Shown: piece by piece, positions 26,054 through 34,968 of the stretch | Layout of the letters: each line of letters starts with the position of its first letter | How positions within the stretch are numbered: the first letter of the stretch is position 1 | Source: Nocardia iowensis | GTDB lineage: Bacteria; Actinomycetota; Actinomycetes; Mycobacteriales; Mycobacteriaceae | DNA: 64,000 bases | Assembly (NCBI RefSeq): GCF_019222765.1 | Contig: NZ_CP078145.1 | Coordinates: 3,844,001-3,908,000 of the forward strand | Direction of reading: 5' to 3' | Translations under genes and position numbers: made by a program | Notes under the pieces: model-generated | The model's input: the letters and a program-made list of their open reading frames with translations, nothing else | Databases searched by the model: none | What the model was told of the DNA's origin: nothing

Positions 26054-26490
26054 ACGTGATGATCGGCACCGGACTCGATGAGTGCCACGCATTTTTCGAA
26101 CGCCTCCGCTGGGTGTCCGAATGGGTCAGGAACATCTCTGTCACCGAGATAGAGCGACAACTTCGGCCGTGTGTGCTCATCAGCGCGGTCCCGCAGCGCG
26201 GTTAGAACCGTGTGGTCCATCGCCAGTATGACGTCCGCCCATTGCAGCAGTGCGGCGCTAAGCGCGCAGGCCCGGTGAGTTGTGAGGTCATAGCCATGGG
26301 CTCGCGCGACGGCAATCATCGGCGGGTCAGCGGGCCTGCCGACCCATTTGGCGGCCAGCCCCGCAGACCGTACTTCAACGGCCGCGCCACCATGCTGGGC
26401 AAGAACAGCAGCGGCAAGCGGGGACCGACAGATATTGCCCAAGCACACAGTCAAGATCCGCCGAGGCGGTGGACCAGAGGTGGCCTTCAC
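26005..26490 (-). CDS. Low-molecular-weight protein tyrosine phosphatase-like
   Basis: 161 residues. The phosphate loop CLGNICRS (C16-X5-R22) and a later VPDPFG (general acid Asp-Pro region) are intact, so an active phosphatase is expected. The GTG 26490 start overlaps the DegT stop (GTGA). In polysaccharide loci such phosphatases counter tyrosine kinases; no kinase is visible here, and it might instead act on a phosphorylated small molecule. It is the last gene of the operon, with its 3' end overlapping the MurG-like gene tail to tail. Confidence 0.85.
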   Translation of the reverse strand: MKATSGPPPRRILTVCLGNICRSPLAAAVLAQHGGAAVEVRSAGLAAKWVGRPADPPMIAVARAHGYDLTTHRACALSAALLQWADVILAMDHTVLTALRDRADEHTRPKLSLYLGDRDVPDPFGHPAEAFEKCVALIESGADHHVQPLGAAGRSATEHTR

Positions 26491-27620
26491 AGCTTCTCCG
26501 ACTCAGCTACCCGGACAGCTTGTTCGAGGACGCTCGCAACGTGGTCGACGTCGTGCTCGGTCATCGCAGGGTGAAACGGCAGCGACATGATTTCTGTAGC
26601 CGTAGCCTCGGTGAGTGGCAACGGTCGATACCATGCCGAGAACGCGGGCTGGGTGTGATTGGGCGGATAGTGCACGCCCACACCGATGTTCAGATCACGC
26701 ATCGTCGCGAAGACCTGATCACGGTGAGGAATCCGTACGACGCAATTGAACGGGACGCTGCGGTCGACATCGACGTCGACCAAGCCCACCTTGTCGAGGG
26801 CGGTAAGTTCGCGAGCGTAGGCGCGCCATAGGGCTTTTCGCTTCTTCTCGATCGCGGGGAAGTGGGCCAGTTGCACGCGCCCGACCGCTGCGTGAACCGC
26901 CGAGAGGTGGTAGCGCCATCCAGGTCCGTGGACCTGGTAGTCGGTGGTGCGGATACGAGCGGCCTGGGGCTGGGTGACACCCATTAGTCGTAGAGCCCGG
27001 GCCCGTTCGGCTTCGTCCGGGTCGCGTGGGATCAGCGCGCCTCCTTCGATACATGTGAGGTTCTTGATCGGTCCGAAGGAGAAACAGGTCAGCGCTCCGT
27101 CTGTTCCGACCAGATCGGAGCCGAGGCGAGATCCGAAGGCGTGTGCTGCATCCTCGATCATCGTGATGCCGAGATCGTTTAGCTCATCGCGGATTTCGTG
27201 TAGGTCGACTGCGCGGCCACCGTAGAGCACCGGCACCACAGCGCGGGTCCGCGGTGTCAATGCTGCACGCACTGTCGTGGTGTCGACGCACAGCGTGCCA
27301 GCGTCTATGTCGGCGAAGCGTGGTTGCGCGCCCGCCATAAGAATGGCTTGGATGGTGGCGCAGAACGTCTGTGACGGGACCACGACCTCGTCGCCGGGGC
27401 CGACTCCGGCCAGTAGCAGACTCAGGTGCAAGGCGGCGGTACACGAATTCACCGATACGACCTCGGGAACGCCCAGGAACTCGGCGAGTTCGGCTTCGAA
27501 TGCTTCGGTGGCTGTGTTGTGCCCGTACTGCCCGGCCCGCAGCGCCTCGGCCATCGCGGCGAATTCCGGGCCGTGCAGGAATGGTGCCGCGTTGCGGCTC
27601 ACAGATTCGGAAGTTGTCAT
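26487..27620 (-). CDS. DegT/DnrJ/EryC1/StrS-type sugar aminotransferase
   Basis: 377 residues. PLP-binding features: EDAAHAFGS with D157 and the Schiff-base lysine K186 in SFGPIKNLTCIEGGAL. These enzymes transaminate a keto sugar nucleotide or related keto compound. The start ATG overlaps the ATP-grasp stop (ATGA). With a 4,6-dehydratase two genes upstream, amination of a 4-keto-6-deoxy sugar nucleotide (at C3 or C4) is the natural reading. Confidence 0.9.
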   Translation of the reverse strand: MTTSESVSRNAAPFLHGPEFAAMAEALRAGQYGHNTATEAFEAELAEFLGVPEVVSVNSCTAALHLSLLLAGVGPGDEVVVPSQTFCATIQAILMAGAQPRFADIDAGTLCVDTTTVRAALTPRTRAVVPVLYGGRAVDLHEIRDELNDLGITMIEDAAHAFGSRLGSDLVGTDGALTCFSFGPIKNLTCIEGGALIPRDPDEAERARALRLMGVTQPQAARIRTTDYQVHGPGWRYHLSAVHAAVGRVQLAHFPAIEKKRKALWRAYARELTALDKVGLVDVDVDRSVPFNCVVRIPHRDQVFATMRDLNIGVGVHYPPNHTQPAFSAWYRPLPLTEATATEIMSLPFHPAMTEHDVDHVASVLEQAVRVAESEKL

Positions 27621-28627
27621 CGTTTGTTCCGTCCATGGCAGGCAGGGACAGCCGAGGTCTCACCCGGCTGTGCTTCGCAGATATCGAGCGTGGTCACGCA
27701 TTTGGTCAGCCGAACTCCGGCGCGATAGGACAGCCGCTCGTGCTGGATCGGGTGTCCCCACAGCCCGGCGAGAGCCTGGCCGACAAGGTCGGCGCCAGCG
27801 GCTTCGGCGAGCCGGAATCCGCCCGCGATACGGGCGTTGATCTCGGTGATGAGGACCCGTTCTCCGGGGCCGTCGCGCACAAACCCTTGCACGCAACACA
27901 GTCCGGTCGCTTCCACTGCTGCCAATGCCTCGGTGACGCGGTCATGGACCTGTAGATCGTGGAATGTTTCCCCGACCATGGACAACCCGCCTTTGGTGAG
28001 CAGCCGGTACCGCAGGATTGCCGATGCTCGTCCCGCCCGGTCGACCAGGCAGTCCGCGGTGAACTCACGGCCCTGGATGCGAGCTTGCACGATCGGCTCC
28101 GGTACGACCTCGCAGACGATCCGGGCTTGAGCGGGCGTGCGGCAGAATACGACGTCCTTGGAGCCCTGCCCGCGGCGAGGTTTGACGACCAGCGGGCATT
28201 CTTCCGGAATGGAATCGATCTCCTCGGGCAGCCAGCTGACCGGCGTTGGGACACCGTGTTTGGTCAGAACCCGATAGAAGATCGCCTTGTCCAAGCACGC
28301 CTCGATCGTCGGCTGCGACTGCGCCCAGGCGCGGACCCCGATCTGCTCGAGATCGTCGCGGAGCTCGAGTAGTTGTGGCAGTTCGGATTCGACTGCGGAT
28401 ACGATCGCGCCGGGGCGCAGCTCCCGGCACAGCGACATCAGCTCTGGCCCATAGCTCGTGCTCGTCACCGGCTTTGTCAGACACGGCGTCACGCCAGGCA
28501 GCAGTAGCCCGGACGCCAACGGGTCGGCGTCGGTGGCGATGACGTCGCAGCCGAGTTCCATCAGCCGGTGCGCGAGGTCGAATCCCGGCTGACCACCGAC
28601 CCCCGTCACCAGCACACGGCGATGCAT
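27617..28627 (-). CDS. ATP-grasp ligase, carbamoyl-phosphate-synthase-like
   Basis: 336 residues. N-terminal Rossmann-like part (MHRRVLVTGVGGQPGFDLAH), ATP lysine in CPLVVKPRRGQGSKDV (K149), metal ligands in LITEINARIAGGFRLAEAAG. Probably joins an acid (often an amino acid) to an amine. Located between the dehydratase (one base apart) and the aminotransferase (ATGA overlap), it may acylate the amino sugar made by its neighbours. Substrates are inference. Confidence 0.8.
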   Translation of the reverse strand: MHRRVLVTGVGGQPGFDLAHRLMELGCDVIATDADPLASGLLLPGVTPCLTKPVTSTSYGPELMSLCRELRPGAIVSAVESELPQLLELRDDLEQIGVRAWAQSQPTIEACLDKAIFYRVLTKHGVPTPVSWLPEEIDSIPEECPLVVKPRRGQGSKDVVFCRTPAQARIVCEVVPEPIVQARIQGREFTADCLVDRAGRASAILRYRLLTKGGLSMVGETFHDLQVHDRVTEALAAVEATGLCCVQGFVRDGPGERVLITEINARIAGGFRLAEAAGADLVGQALAGLWGHPIQHERLSYRAGVRLTKCVTTLDICEAQPGETSAVPACHGRNKR

Positions 28628-28628
28628 C

Positions 28629-29768
28629 TCATTCTCCCGCCTGTGTTTCGAGATTCACGGCTGCGATCGGAGCAGCAGGGTTGCGCTGCTCGGGTGCCCA
28701 ACGATCAGGGTTGTCGCGATACCAGTCGATGGTTTCGGCAAGCGCGTCGTCCAGCGACCGGCGCGGCCAGTATCCGAGATCGGCGATCTTCGACCAGTCC
28801 ATCGCGTAGCGCCGGTCGTTGGAGCGTCGGTCCTGGGCGAATCGCACACGGTCCCAACCGGTCTCGAGCTCGGCGAGGATGCGCCCGGTCAGTTCCTTGT
28901 TGGTCAGGTCGGTACCGCCACCGATGTTGTATATCTGCCCAGGTTCGCCACGCCGCAGCACCAACTCCAACCCCGCGCAGTTATCTTGAACGTGCAGCCA
29001 GTTGCGGACATGGCCGCCGTCGCCGTGCAGGGCGATTGGTTCATCTTTTAGTAACCGGGTGACGAAGAGCGGGATGATTTTCTCGGGGTGCTGTCGTGGC
29101 CCGAAGTTGTTGGAAGAACGCGTGATACACACCGGGACCTCATAGGTGTGGAAGTAGGACATCGCGATCAGATCCGAGGCAGCTTTGGAGGCGGCGTAAG
29201 GCACGGTCGGCCGGAGCGGATACTCCTCGGTCGCCGCCCCCGAAAGCAGAGGCCCGTACACCTCGTCGGTCGAGACGTGCACGAATTTGCCTATACCGCA
29301 ACGCATCGCAGCGTCGAGCAGTATCTGCGTACCGAGAACGTTCGTGGTGACGAAGTTGCCTGCCTCGAAGAAGCTGCGGTCGACGTGCGATTCGGCTGCC
29401 AGGTGCACCACTGCGGTGTGCGTCGCGACGAGACGCTCGACGAGGGGCCCGTCGAGGATGTTGCCTTCCACCAACCTCAGGCGAGGACACGACAGCAGAT
29501 CGCCGAGGTTCTCACGGTGACCGGCGTAGGTGAATGCGTCCAGGACTGTGACCTCGCTATCGTCGGCCGCCAGCAGCTGCCGTACGAAATGTGATCCGAT
29601 GAAACCCGCGCCGCCGGTGACCAGAACCCTGTTCGATCGCGCCCGGGCCTGGCGCGCAGTTCTGGTGAGGACAACGCCCACGCGCCGCCGACTGTGGCCA
29701 ACCTCGGATGAATGGCGCTCGGCAGCAACAGTGTTCGCCGTGCAGAGACCTGCAGACTCGTTGCTCAC
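28629..29768 (-). CDS. rmlB: dTDP-glucose 4,6-dehydratase-like
   Basis: 379 residues from GTG 29768 with GGGAGCGGGG upstream. Extended SDR fold: NAD motif GGAGFIGSH (52-60), STDEVYG (166-172, with the Asp-Glu pair of 4,6-dehydratases), catalytic Y191 and K195 in PYAASKAA, and SSNNFGPRQ. The reaction gives a 4-keto-6-deoxy nucleotide sugar. The 45-residue N-terminal extension is unusual. It opens the operon of dehydratase, ATP-grasp ligase, aminotransferase and phosphatase. Confidence 0.85.
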   Translation of the reverse strand: MSNESAGLCTANTVAAERHSSEVGHSRRRVGVVLTRTARQARARSNRVLVTGGAGFIGSHFVRQLLAADDSEVTVLDAFTYAGHRENLGDLLSCPRLRLVEGNILDGPLVERLVATHTAVVHLAAESHVDRSFFEAGNFVTTNVLGTQILLDAAMRCGIGKFVHVSTDEVYGPLLSGAATEEYPLRPTVPYAASKAASDLIAMSYFHTYEVPVCITRSSNNFGPRQHPEKIIPLFVTRLLKDEPIALHGDGGHVRNWLHVQDNCAGLELVLRRGEPGQIYNIGGGTDLTNKELTGRILAELETGWDRVRFAQDRRSNDRRYAMDWSKIADLGYWPRRSLDDALAETIDWYRDNPDRWAPEQRNPAAPIAAVNLETQAGE

Positions 29769-29872
29769 GACCCCGCTCCCTTCCCTCGCCCCGCTGTGGC
29801 GGCGTGGCGGATTGTCGGCTGGTGGGAGGCGGTGTCGCCGAATCCTTCGATGAGGCTGTCGCTGCCGGTTGT

Positions 29873-30373
29873 CTATCCAGCGCTCGTCCCGCTCACCGCT
29901 GAGATCGTCAGCTCGTACACCGCCCGTGTCTTTCCTGGCCCCTTGAAGTCGGTGATGACCGAGACTCCGTCAACGGTCCGGTCGCCGGGAACGTTGACGA
30001 AGCCCAGCGCTGACCACGCCCGATGAGCAGCACTGTTGTGCGGTTCCGACGTCAGATAGATCCGGCGACAATTCATCGCCTCGGCCCGCTCCCGTACGTG
30101 CGCGATCAAGCCTCTGGTGACACCACGCTTGCGAAAATTGGGGTGGGTCATCACATCCTGGACATAGACCTCCCCCGGCTCGTCCTGGCTGCGGAATGCG
30201 ATCACCGATCCCACCAAGTGACCATCGACCACCGCAACTGGGCATGTCGAGGAAAACAGGTTCGCGTACAGCCAGTAGTCGGAGTAGGTGCGCGCGGTGA
30301 TGAACGGCTCTCCCCTCTGCATCAAGGCGATCACATCGGGGATCATTTGCTGGCGCAACGGTTGGATAATCAT
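29873..30373 (-). CDS. GNAT-family N-acetyltransferase
   Basis: 166 residues from ATG 30373; the frame extends to 30517 but the added part is weak. The acetyl-CoA region is clear: VYVQDVMTHPNFRKRGVTRG then LIAHVRERAE (RKRGVT corresponds to Q/RxxGxG/A), with RAWSALGFVNVPGDR at the end. Likely acetylates a small amine. Context beside amino-sugar genes is suggestive, but it is a separate transcription unit divergent from the XRE gene. Confidence 0.75.
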   Translation of the reverse strand: MIIQPLRQQMIPDVIALMQRGEPFITARTYSDYWLYANLFSSTCPVAVVDGHLVGSVIAFRSQDEPGEVYVQDVMTHPNFRKRGVTRGLIAHVRERAEAMNCRRIYLTSEPHNSAAHRAWSALGFVNVPGDRTVDGVSVITDFKGPGKTRAVYELTISAVSGTSAG

Positions 30374-30627
30374 CGGACCAGTGTCGCGGTGCCATCGCGA
30401 CAATGCGTCGTCGACCTGGCCCCGGTGCCACTGCATCATGCGGTGCTTCGGCCGCGGCTGCGCGGCCTCGCCCACGTATGGCTTCCATCGGTTGTCCCCG
30501 ATCACTTTTACGCTCAACGGCTTGCAGATCCAGTGAAGCTGTGGCGGCGCAGGTGAGGGAATGATGAACTGGATTCATTCACGCTTCACTCAACTCATGC
30601 GTACGCAGACAGCCGGGGGCCAGAGGC

Positions 30628-31593
30628 TTGAACACACCATCGCAAACCAGCACGGTCGACGAGGCCGTCAGGGCGTTTGCCGCCGAGGTCACCTACTGGC
30701 GGGAGACGAACGGGCTGGACAAGAAGGCTCTGGCCGACCAGATGGGATTCGACCCCTCCTACGTCAGCCACATCGAGTCTCGCCGTCACAAGCCCACCGA
30801 GGACTTCGCACGCAAAGCCGACGTAGCTCTCAACGCCGGCCATGCCATCGTGAGGCGTTGGCGAGAATACGAAGTTGCCAGGAAGCGTATGCCACGGCCG
30901 TCTGGCGACCTGGCCCCGGCACCTACCTTGAGCTATCCCGGCGTGGACTTAGTTGTCGAGCACGATGCTGCTCGGCTGGACTATGACGGCAGCACCTACC
31001 GGCCCACGATGCGCCGCCTCGTGCGCAACACCGGCACCGAACCGATCACCCGCTACCTCATTCGGGTCAGCGTCGATCGCTACCCCAGTCAACCCGACCG
31101 ATCCAAGATTCACTACCGCCAAAATCCTTTGACCTGGGACGAGCTCGGATTGTCGGCAACCTGCCAGGACGAGCCGATGCGGTGGGAAGTCAAGCACGAC
31201 ATGGACTCTTGCAAGGAAGCCTGGCTGCTGTTCGAGAACGACAACGGCAAATTCCCGCTCTACCCGGGCCAATCGGTGTGGATCACCTACAACTACAGTG
31301 TCGGCGACAACAAATGGGGACACTGGTTCCAGCGCGCAGTCCGTCTGCCCACCCAGCGACTAGAGGTCCAGTTGGCCTTCCCCTCAGCACTAGATCCGGT
31401 CGTGTGGGGTACGGAAACCTCGATGACAGCCGACGCCCGGCCCATACCGACCGCGCCGACTCAGCACGAAGAGGGCGACGTGGCAGTCTTCGCCTGGAAC
31501 ACCACCCACCCACCACTGCACACTAGATACCGCATGGAATGGCGATTCCGCTCGCAACCCGAAAACACGGCCCAGGGAAGGGAGTTCTCGTGA
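30628..31593 (+). CDS. XRE-family regulator coupled to peptide deformylase
   Basis: 321 residues from a TTG start at 30628. N-terminal helix-turn-helix (about 25-60: LDKKALADQMGFDPSYVSHI), then a C-terminal beta-rich domain (residues about 100-310) that does not match DUF5753 and contains many aromatic residues (SVGDNKWGHWFQRAVRLPTQ). Its stop overlaps the deformylase start (GTGA). The pairing suggests the regulator senses or controls N-formyl peptide processing. Confidence 0.75.
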   Translation: MNTPSQTSTVDEAVRAFAAEVTYWRETNGLDKKALADQMGFDPSYVSHIESRRHKPTEDFARKADVALNAGHAIVRRWREYEVARKRMPRPSGDLAPAPTLSYPGVDLVVEHDAARLDYDGSTYRPTMRRLVRNTGTEPITRYLIRVSVDRYPSQPDRSKIHYRQNPLTWDELGLSATCQDEPMRWEVKHDMDSCKEAWLLFENDNGKFPLYPGQSVWITYNYSVGDNKWGHWFQRAVRLPTQRLEVQLAFPSALDPVVWGTETSMTADARPIPTAPTQHEEGDVAVFAWNTTHPPLHTRYRMEWRFRSQPENTAQGREFS

Positions 31594-32162
31594 TCGAGAC
31601 CAAACCAAGCGACACGATGCGCGACCTTGGAATCGTCCAGTCCGGCGCCCAAAGCCTCTGCGAGCAGTGCGGCCCCCTCGAACTGCCCGCCGAGCGCGGG
31701 CTTGCGGACACGATTGTCTCCGAACTGACCACCGTCATGGACCGAGTGCGGGAGGCACACGACTTCGCGAAGGGTTCGGGCATCGCGGCTCCTCAGATCG
31801 GGATCCACCGACGAGTGGCCGTTGTTCAACCGCCCGATGAAAATGCCCCGATCATTGTGATGCTGAATCCGCGGATCGTGTCTCGTTCCGAAGCTGAGGA
31901 CGAGCAGTACGAAGGTTGCCTCAGCTTCTTCGATGTGCGCGGCTTAGTCCCCCGACCCCTGTCGATCACGGTCGAAGCCGCCACTCCCACTGGGGAAACC
32001 ACTGTCACCGAATACCGCGACGGACTGGCGCGGCTCATACATCACGAGATCGACCACCTCGACGGCATCCTGTACACGGCCCGCATGCGAGTAGGCGCGA
32101 AGCCCATTCCCGTTGAACAGTACCGCCAAACGGGACACTCCTGGGTCTACGACCAGCAGTAG
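31590..32162 (+). CDS. def: Peptide deformylase
   Basis: 190 residues from GTG 31590. All three deformylase motifs are present: GSGIAAPQIG (62-71), EGCLSF (108-113, with the metal-ligand cysteine) and HEIDHLDG (152-159, two ligand histidines and the catalytic Glu). It removes the formyl group from nascent peptides. Being on an accessory element with its own XRE regulator, it is probably an extra copy, for instance giving tolerance to a deformylase inhibitor; that is inference. Confidence 0.9.
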   Translation: MIETKPSDTMRDLGIVQSGAQSLCEQCGPLELPAERGLADTIVSELTTVMDRVREAHDFAKGSGIAAPQIGIHRRVAVVQPPDENAPIIVMLNPRIVSRSEAEDEQYEGCLSFFDVRGLVPRPLSITVEAATPTGETTVTEYRDGLARLIHHEIDHLDGILYTARMRVGAKPIPVEQYRQTGHSWVYDQQ

Positions 32163-32323
32163 CCGAGGGATATCTCGGAGCCCGAACAGCGAGCCTCCGT
32201 CGGCTCAAGCGGCGGCCCGCCAGGGTGTCAGCTAAGCGACGCGCTGCCTCTGCTCGCAAAGCACGGTCACACCCAGGCGAACCGCGTCGAGCGCTACTTC
32301 AAGCCGGTCTGCCAACAACGTCT

Positions 32324-32611
32324 TCACCTTGCTGCGGCGTCCACCATCGTGTGGGAGTCTGCGGACAAGATCTCGGACTCGGCGAACGTCATCGCCGACA
32401 CGTCGCGCTTAGTGAGCAACCCCTCGAAGACGAAGATCAATCCTTCCGGACGGGAGACCTGCGGGCGCACATAGTCGACCACCAATAGCCACCCGAGACT
32501 TCGATCGAACCCGATCTCCTTCCGCACTTCGCGTTTCGCCGCACCCCAGGCGCCTCATTTTGTTCCACCACACCGCCAGGACTCTCCCAGTTCGGCTTCA
32601 GTCCCGTCCGG
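32324..32611 (-). pseudogene. NUDIX hydrolase remnant
   Basis: The frame GLKPNWESPGGVVEQNEAP breaks near 32550 and continues in another frame as WGAAKREVRKEIGFDRSLGW then LLVVDYVRPQVSRPEGLIFV. Together this is a NUDIX box (GGxxxxxExxxxAAxREVxEE-like, with the last Glu pair reading RKE). One base is missing between EAP and W. The N-terminal part before the box is lost. Not functional as read. Confidence 0.65.
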
Positions 32612-32630
32612 CGTGTGCGCGACTGGCTAC

Positions 32631-32720
32631 GTCCATCGATCTGGACGGCGTCTGTCCACGGATTTCGACGGCACCCTGAAATCGGACAGGGATAGTGTCC
32701 ACGAATTTGGACGGCATCTG
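32631..32720. repeat. Three GTCC-N8-GGAC repeat units
   Basis: Units at 32631-32654, 32654-32678 and 32697-32720 share GTCCA-C-GAATTT-GGACGGCATCTG with a few changes; each unit is itself a short inverted repeat (GTCC...GGAC). A related sequence lies at the istB end near 35895. Such arrays are typical of IS21-family ends, so this may be an insertion-sequence scar. Confidence 0.5.
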
Positions 32721-32762
32721 TGGTGGGCTCAGCGGTGGGGTGTTGAGGCATAGTGGGAGGCC

Positions 32763-32903
32763 GTGGCCGACAACGAGATATGTATCGACGCCGCTGACGT
32801 TTTGGGGTTGGTGGAGCTGCTGGAGTCAGTGAACCTTGCTCGTTCCCGTGGCTCTGCCGGTGGCAGCGCCGGGGCGGAGAGATACAAGATCGGCTGTCTC
32901 TGA
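32763..32903 (+). pseudogene. Truncated paralogue of the 35630-35860 gene
   Basis: From GTG 32763 it reads VADNEICIDAADVLGLVELL then ESVNLARS. This matches the start of the gene at 35630-35860 (MSDNSIQISDADAIELAELL then QFIND), after which homology is lost and a stop occurs at 32901-32903. It looks like a partial copy interrupted after residue 24. Confidence 0.5.
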
Positions 32904-32973
32904 ATTCCGGTAGCGTCCCTGCGGTGCACCCCGCGCGGATTGACGCCACGACACCCCTTCTGGACGACCCGAC

Positions 32974-33414
32974 ATGAAACACGACTCCGACATCGACGCG
33001 GCACTGGCTAGCCTCGACGGCAGGCGCGGCAGCATGGTTCCGTTCGCCGGCACCTGGTGGCGCGCACCGTATCCCCACACCCAATTGGCCGATGGCCACG
33101 CCTGCACAGTCCTCGCTGACGACGACGGGCTACAGACCCTGGTCGTCGCCGACGACGGCGAAGTCCTGATCGTGACCGACGACGGCACAGAGCTGGTCAA
33201 CACCACCGTCGAGCGCTTCGCCGCGTGCGCCTGCGCCTACACCGAGGCCCGCACGCAAGCCCGCCACATCGACGAGGACGACGAGGAGACCTTGGAAGCG
33301 CACGGAGAACAGACCCTCGCCACCTTCCGCGGCATCGACCCTGCTGCCGTCGCCGGCGAGAACCAGTTCTGGTCCGTCGCCGCGGAGGAACTAGGCTACG
33401 GCCTCACCATCTGA
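32974..33414 (+). CDS. SUKH-like immunity/unknown protein
   Basis: 146 residues, strongly acidic. The layout (a central VVADDGEVLIVTDDGTEL hairpin, then NTTVERFAACACAYTEAR, then GIDPAAVAGENQFWSVAAEE with LGYGL at the end) resembles SUKH-4 type immunity proteins, which bind toxin domains in the cytoplasm. No toxin gene is adjacent. The stop codon lies inside a strong terminator hairpin. Confidence 0.55.
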   Translation: MKHDSDIDAALASLDGRRGSMVPFAGTWWRAPYPHTQLADGHACTVLADDDGLQTLVVADDGEVLIVTDDGTELVNTTVERFAACACAYTEARTQARHIDEDDEETLEAHGEQTLATFRGIDPAAVAGENQFWSVAAEELGYGLTI

Positions 33415-33432
33415 CAGTGAGGCCGTAGCCTA
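33392..33432 (+). terminator. Terminator overlapping the stop of the SUKH-like gene
   Basis: TAGGCTACGGCCTCA (33392-33406) and TGAGGCCGTAGCCTA (33418-33432) form a perfect 15-base stem with an 11-base loop containing the stop codon. Confidence 0.75.
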
Positions 33433-33619
33433 CGGCGCGTCTACGCTCCGCCGGTCCCCAGCCCGCCACACAAGGTGCCGTCGGAGTTCACGGATACTCG
33501 ATCTTGAAACCAGCCCCCGCTGCCGTCGAAATCAATGGATAAGCACCGTCCGTATCCATGGACGCAGCCAGCGCGACCGATGCCCGCCGTAGGTCGCCAG
33601 TCACCCACTCTGGGCCACC

Positions 33620-33994
33620 GTGTGGCTCGCGGGAGCACTACTTCTCGGGGTCTTCATTACCGACCACAACACCGAACACTTCGTCCCCACCGACCGGGCC
33701 GCCGCGGACAAAACCGCAGCGGCGCACGCCGCCGAAACCCACACGCCCGCACCCCAACCGATCACCGCCGCCGATTCCTGTAGCCGCTACCCCGCCTATC
33801 CGTGCTTCAACACATTCAACTACGCCCTCGCCGGCGTCGTCCCCGCCGCGACCGGAGTCACGAAAGCCGACTGGGCCATCAGCTCCACCGCCCCCACCGT
33901 CCTCACCCTCGGTCTCCCCGCCCTACGCACCCTCGCCTGGATCTTCACCGTCGTCCTCCTCGCCGGTGTCACCGGACTACTCCGCAAAGGCTAG
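33620..33994 (+). CDS. Small two-TM membrane protein
   Basis: 124 residues from GTG 33620, the first start after an in-frame TAG. N-terminal membrane segment (VWLAGALLLGVFITD), a polar loop with CSRYPAYPCF that could form a disulfide outside the cell, and a C-terminal membrane segment (LRTLAWIFTVVLLAGVTGLL). Typical of small exported-loop proteins on mobile elements. Unknown function; ribosome site weak. Confidence 0.6.
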   Translation: MWLAGALLLGVFITDHNTEHFVPTDRAAADKTAAAHAAETHTPAPQPITAADSCSRYPAYPCFNTFNYALAGVVPAATGVTKADWAISSTAPTVLTLGLPALRTLAWIFTVVLLAGVTGLLRKG

Positions 33995-34217
33995 CCAGAT
34001 ATCCATCTCACGAGGCCGCTGTCGGCCGCTGCGGAGGAAGGCTCGGCAGACCCGTAGCTCGAGCCATCCGCTATACCGCTGAGCGCGAGTTCGATCAGGC
34101 AGGCGTTGGCCAGCAGTTGGGGTCTCGAGAACGCCCTGCCTTCTGCCGCGACCCGCCATCGCCGAGCGTCGACGCACCGTTGCACCCACCCAAGGTGGTG
34201 ACAGAAATGGTGATCAG

Positions 34218-34565
34218 GTGACAGACATGTTGGCCAGCCACAACCGCGTGGCCGACACATGCCGACATTCCAATCGTGAGATGCTCGAACACGTGAGCGA
34301 GCAGCGAGAGTTCCGGCGCGGCGACAGGGTGCGCTGGTGGGCCGATCGGGACGGCCGCGCCCTCGATCCGGGACACCCCAACGCGATCGAACGCACCGGC
34401 ACCATGGACACCGTGTGCCGCAACCCGGCCGACGACAGCCAGGTCGTCGCCTACCTCGTGACCTGCCGCGGCGGTGTGAGCGGCACCTATCTTCTCACCG
34501 TCCGGCCCGACCTCGGCCATGAGCTCACCCTCGTCCGAGAGGACGAGCACCACCGTCACCCGTGA
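34218..34565 (+). CDS. Unknown 115-residue protein
   Basis: GTG 34218 or ATG 34227 (AGGTGACAGAC upstream favours the ATG). The core FRRGDRVRWWADRDGRALDP ... VVAYLVTCRGGVSGTYLLTV resembles a small beta-barrel, SH3-like fold. Followed immediately by a short coupled frame. No family recognised. Confidence 0.55.
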   Translation: MTDMLASHNRVADTCRHSNREMLEHVSEQREFRRGDRVRWWADRDGRALDPGHPNAIERTGTMDTVCRNPADDSQVVAYLVTCRGGVSGTYLLTVRPDLGHELTLVREDEHHRHP

Positions 34566-34566
34566 G

Positions 34567-34668
34567 ATGGAGGAGCAGGACCGCGTGACCGACGCGTCGT
34601 CGCCACTCTCGGAGCGGCACAAACAGGTGCTGCGGTTGGTCATCGATGCCTTGAACTCCGACCCTTGA
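34567..34668 (+). CDS. 33-residue peptide, possible gene
   Basis: ATG 34567 begins one base after the previous stop and encodes MEEQDRVTDASSPLSERHKQ then VLRLVIDALNSDP. One amphipathic helix. Coupled position and composition support translation; it could also be a truncated gene. Confidence 0.35.
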   Translation: MEEQDRVTDASSPLSERHKQVLRLVIDALNSDP

Positions 34669-34968
34669 TTAGACCGGTGAATTCCGGGACCGGTTCCAGC
34701 TGAATTTGAGCGTCACCCGGGTGCCCCGAGTGGCTGTTTGTGCAGACGAAAAATGACACCACTTCGGGTGGCGGGTGAGCGGTCTTTGTCCTGTCTGCTT
34801 TTTGATCATGAGGCAGGATGTCGGCGACCCTGCGTGCCTCATGCGTATGACTCGCGGTCCCGCAGCTTGTCTCATTGGTTCGAGCACGTCGTTGTCACAC
34901 GACACCGTGGCTGGAAACACATTTCGAGGGTCGGTTCGCTGCAGAGTTCGACGCCGTAGCTGCTGACG
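34669..34968. other. No gene recognised
   Basis: Convergent gap of 300 bases. Open frames on both strands (34738-34959 plus, 34669-34920 minus) are without family pattern. Nothing else of note was seen. Confidence 0.3.

Noticed and set aside
32631..32720. CRISPR-like array
   Set aside because: Only three degenerate units with unequal spacing and no cas genes; no CRISPR array was seen anywhere in the window.
33558..34082. 174-residue plus-strand frame
   Set aside because: Pro/Ser/Thr-rich shadow of the membrane-protein gene at 33620-33994.
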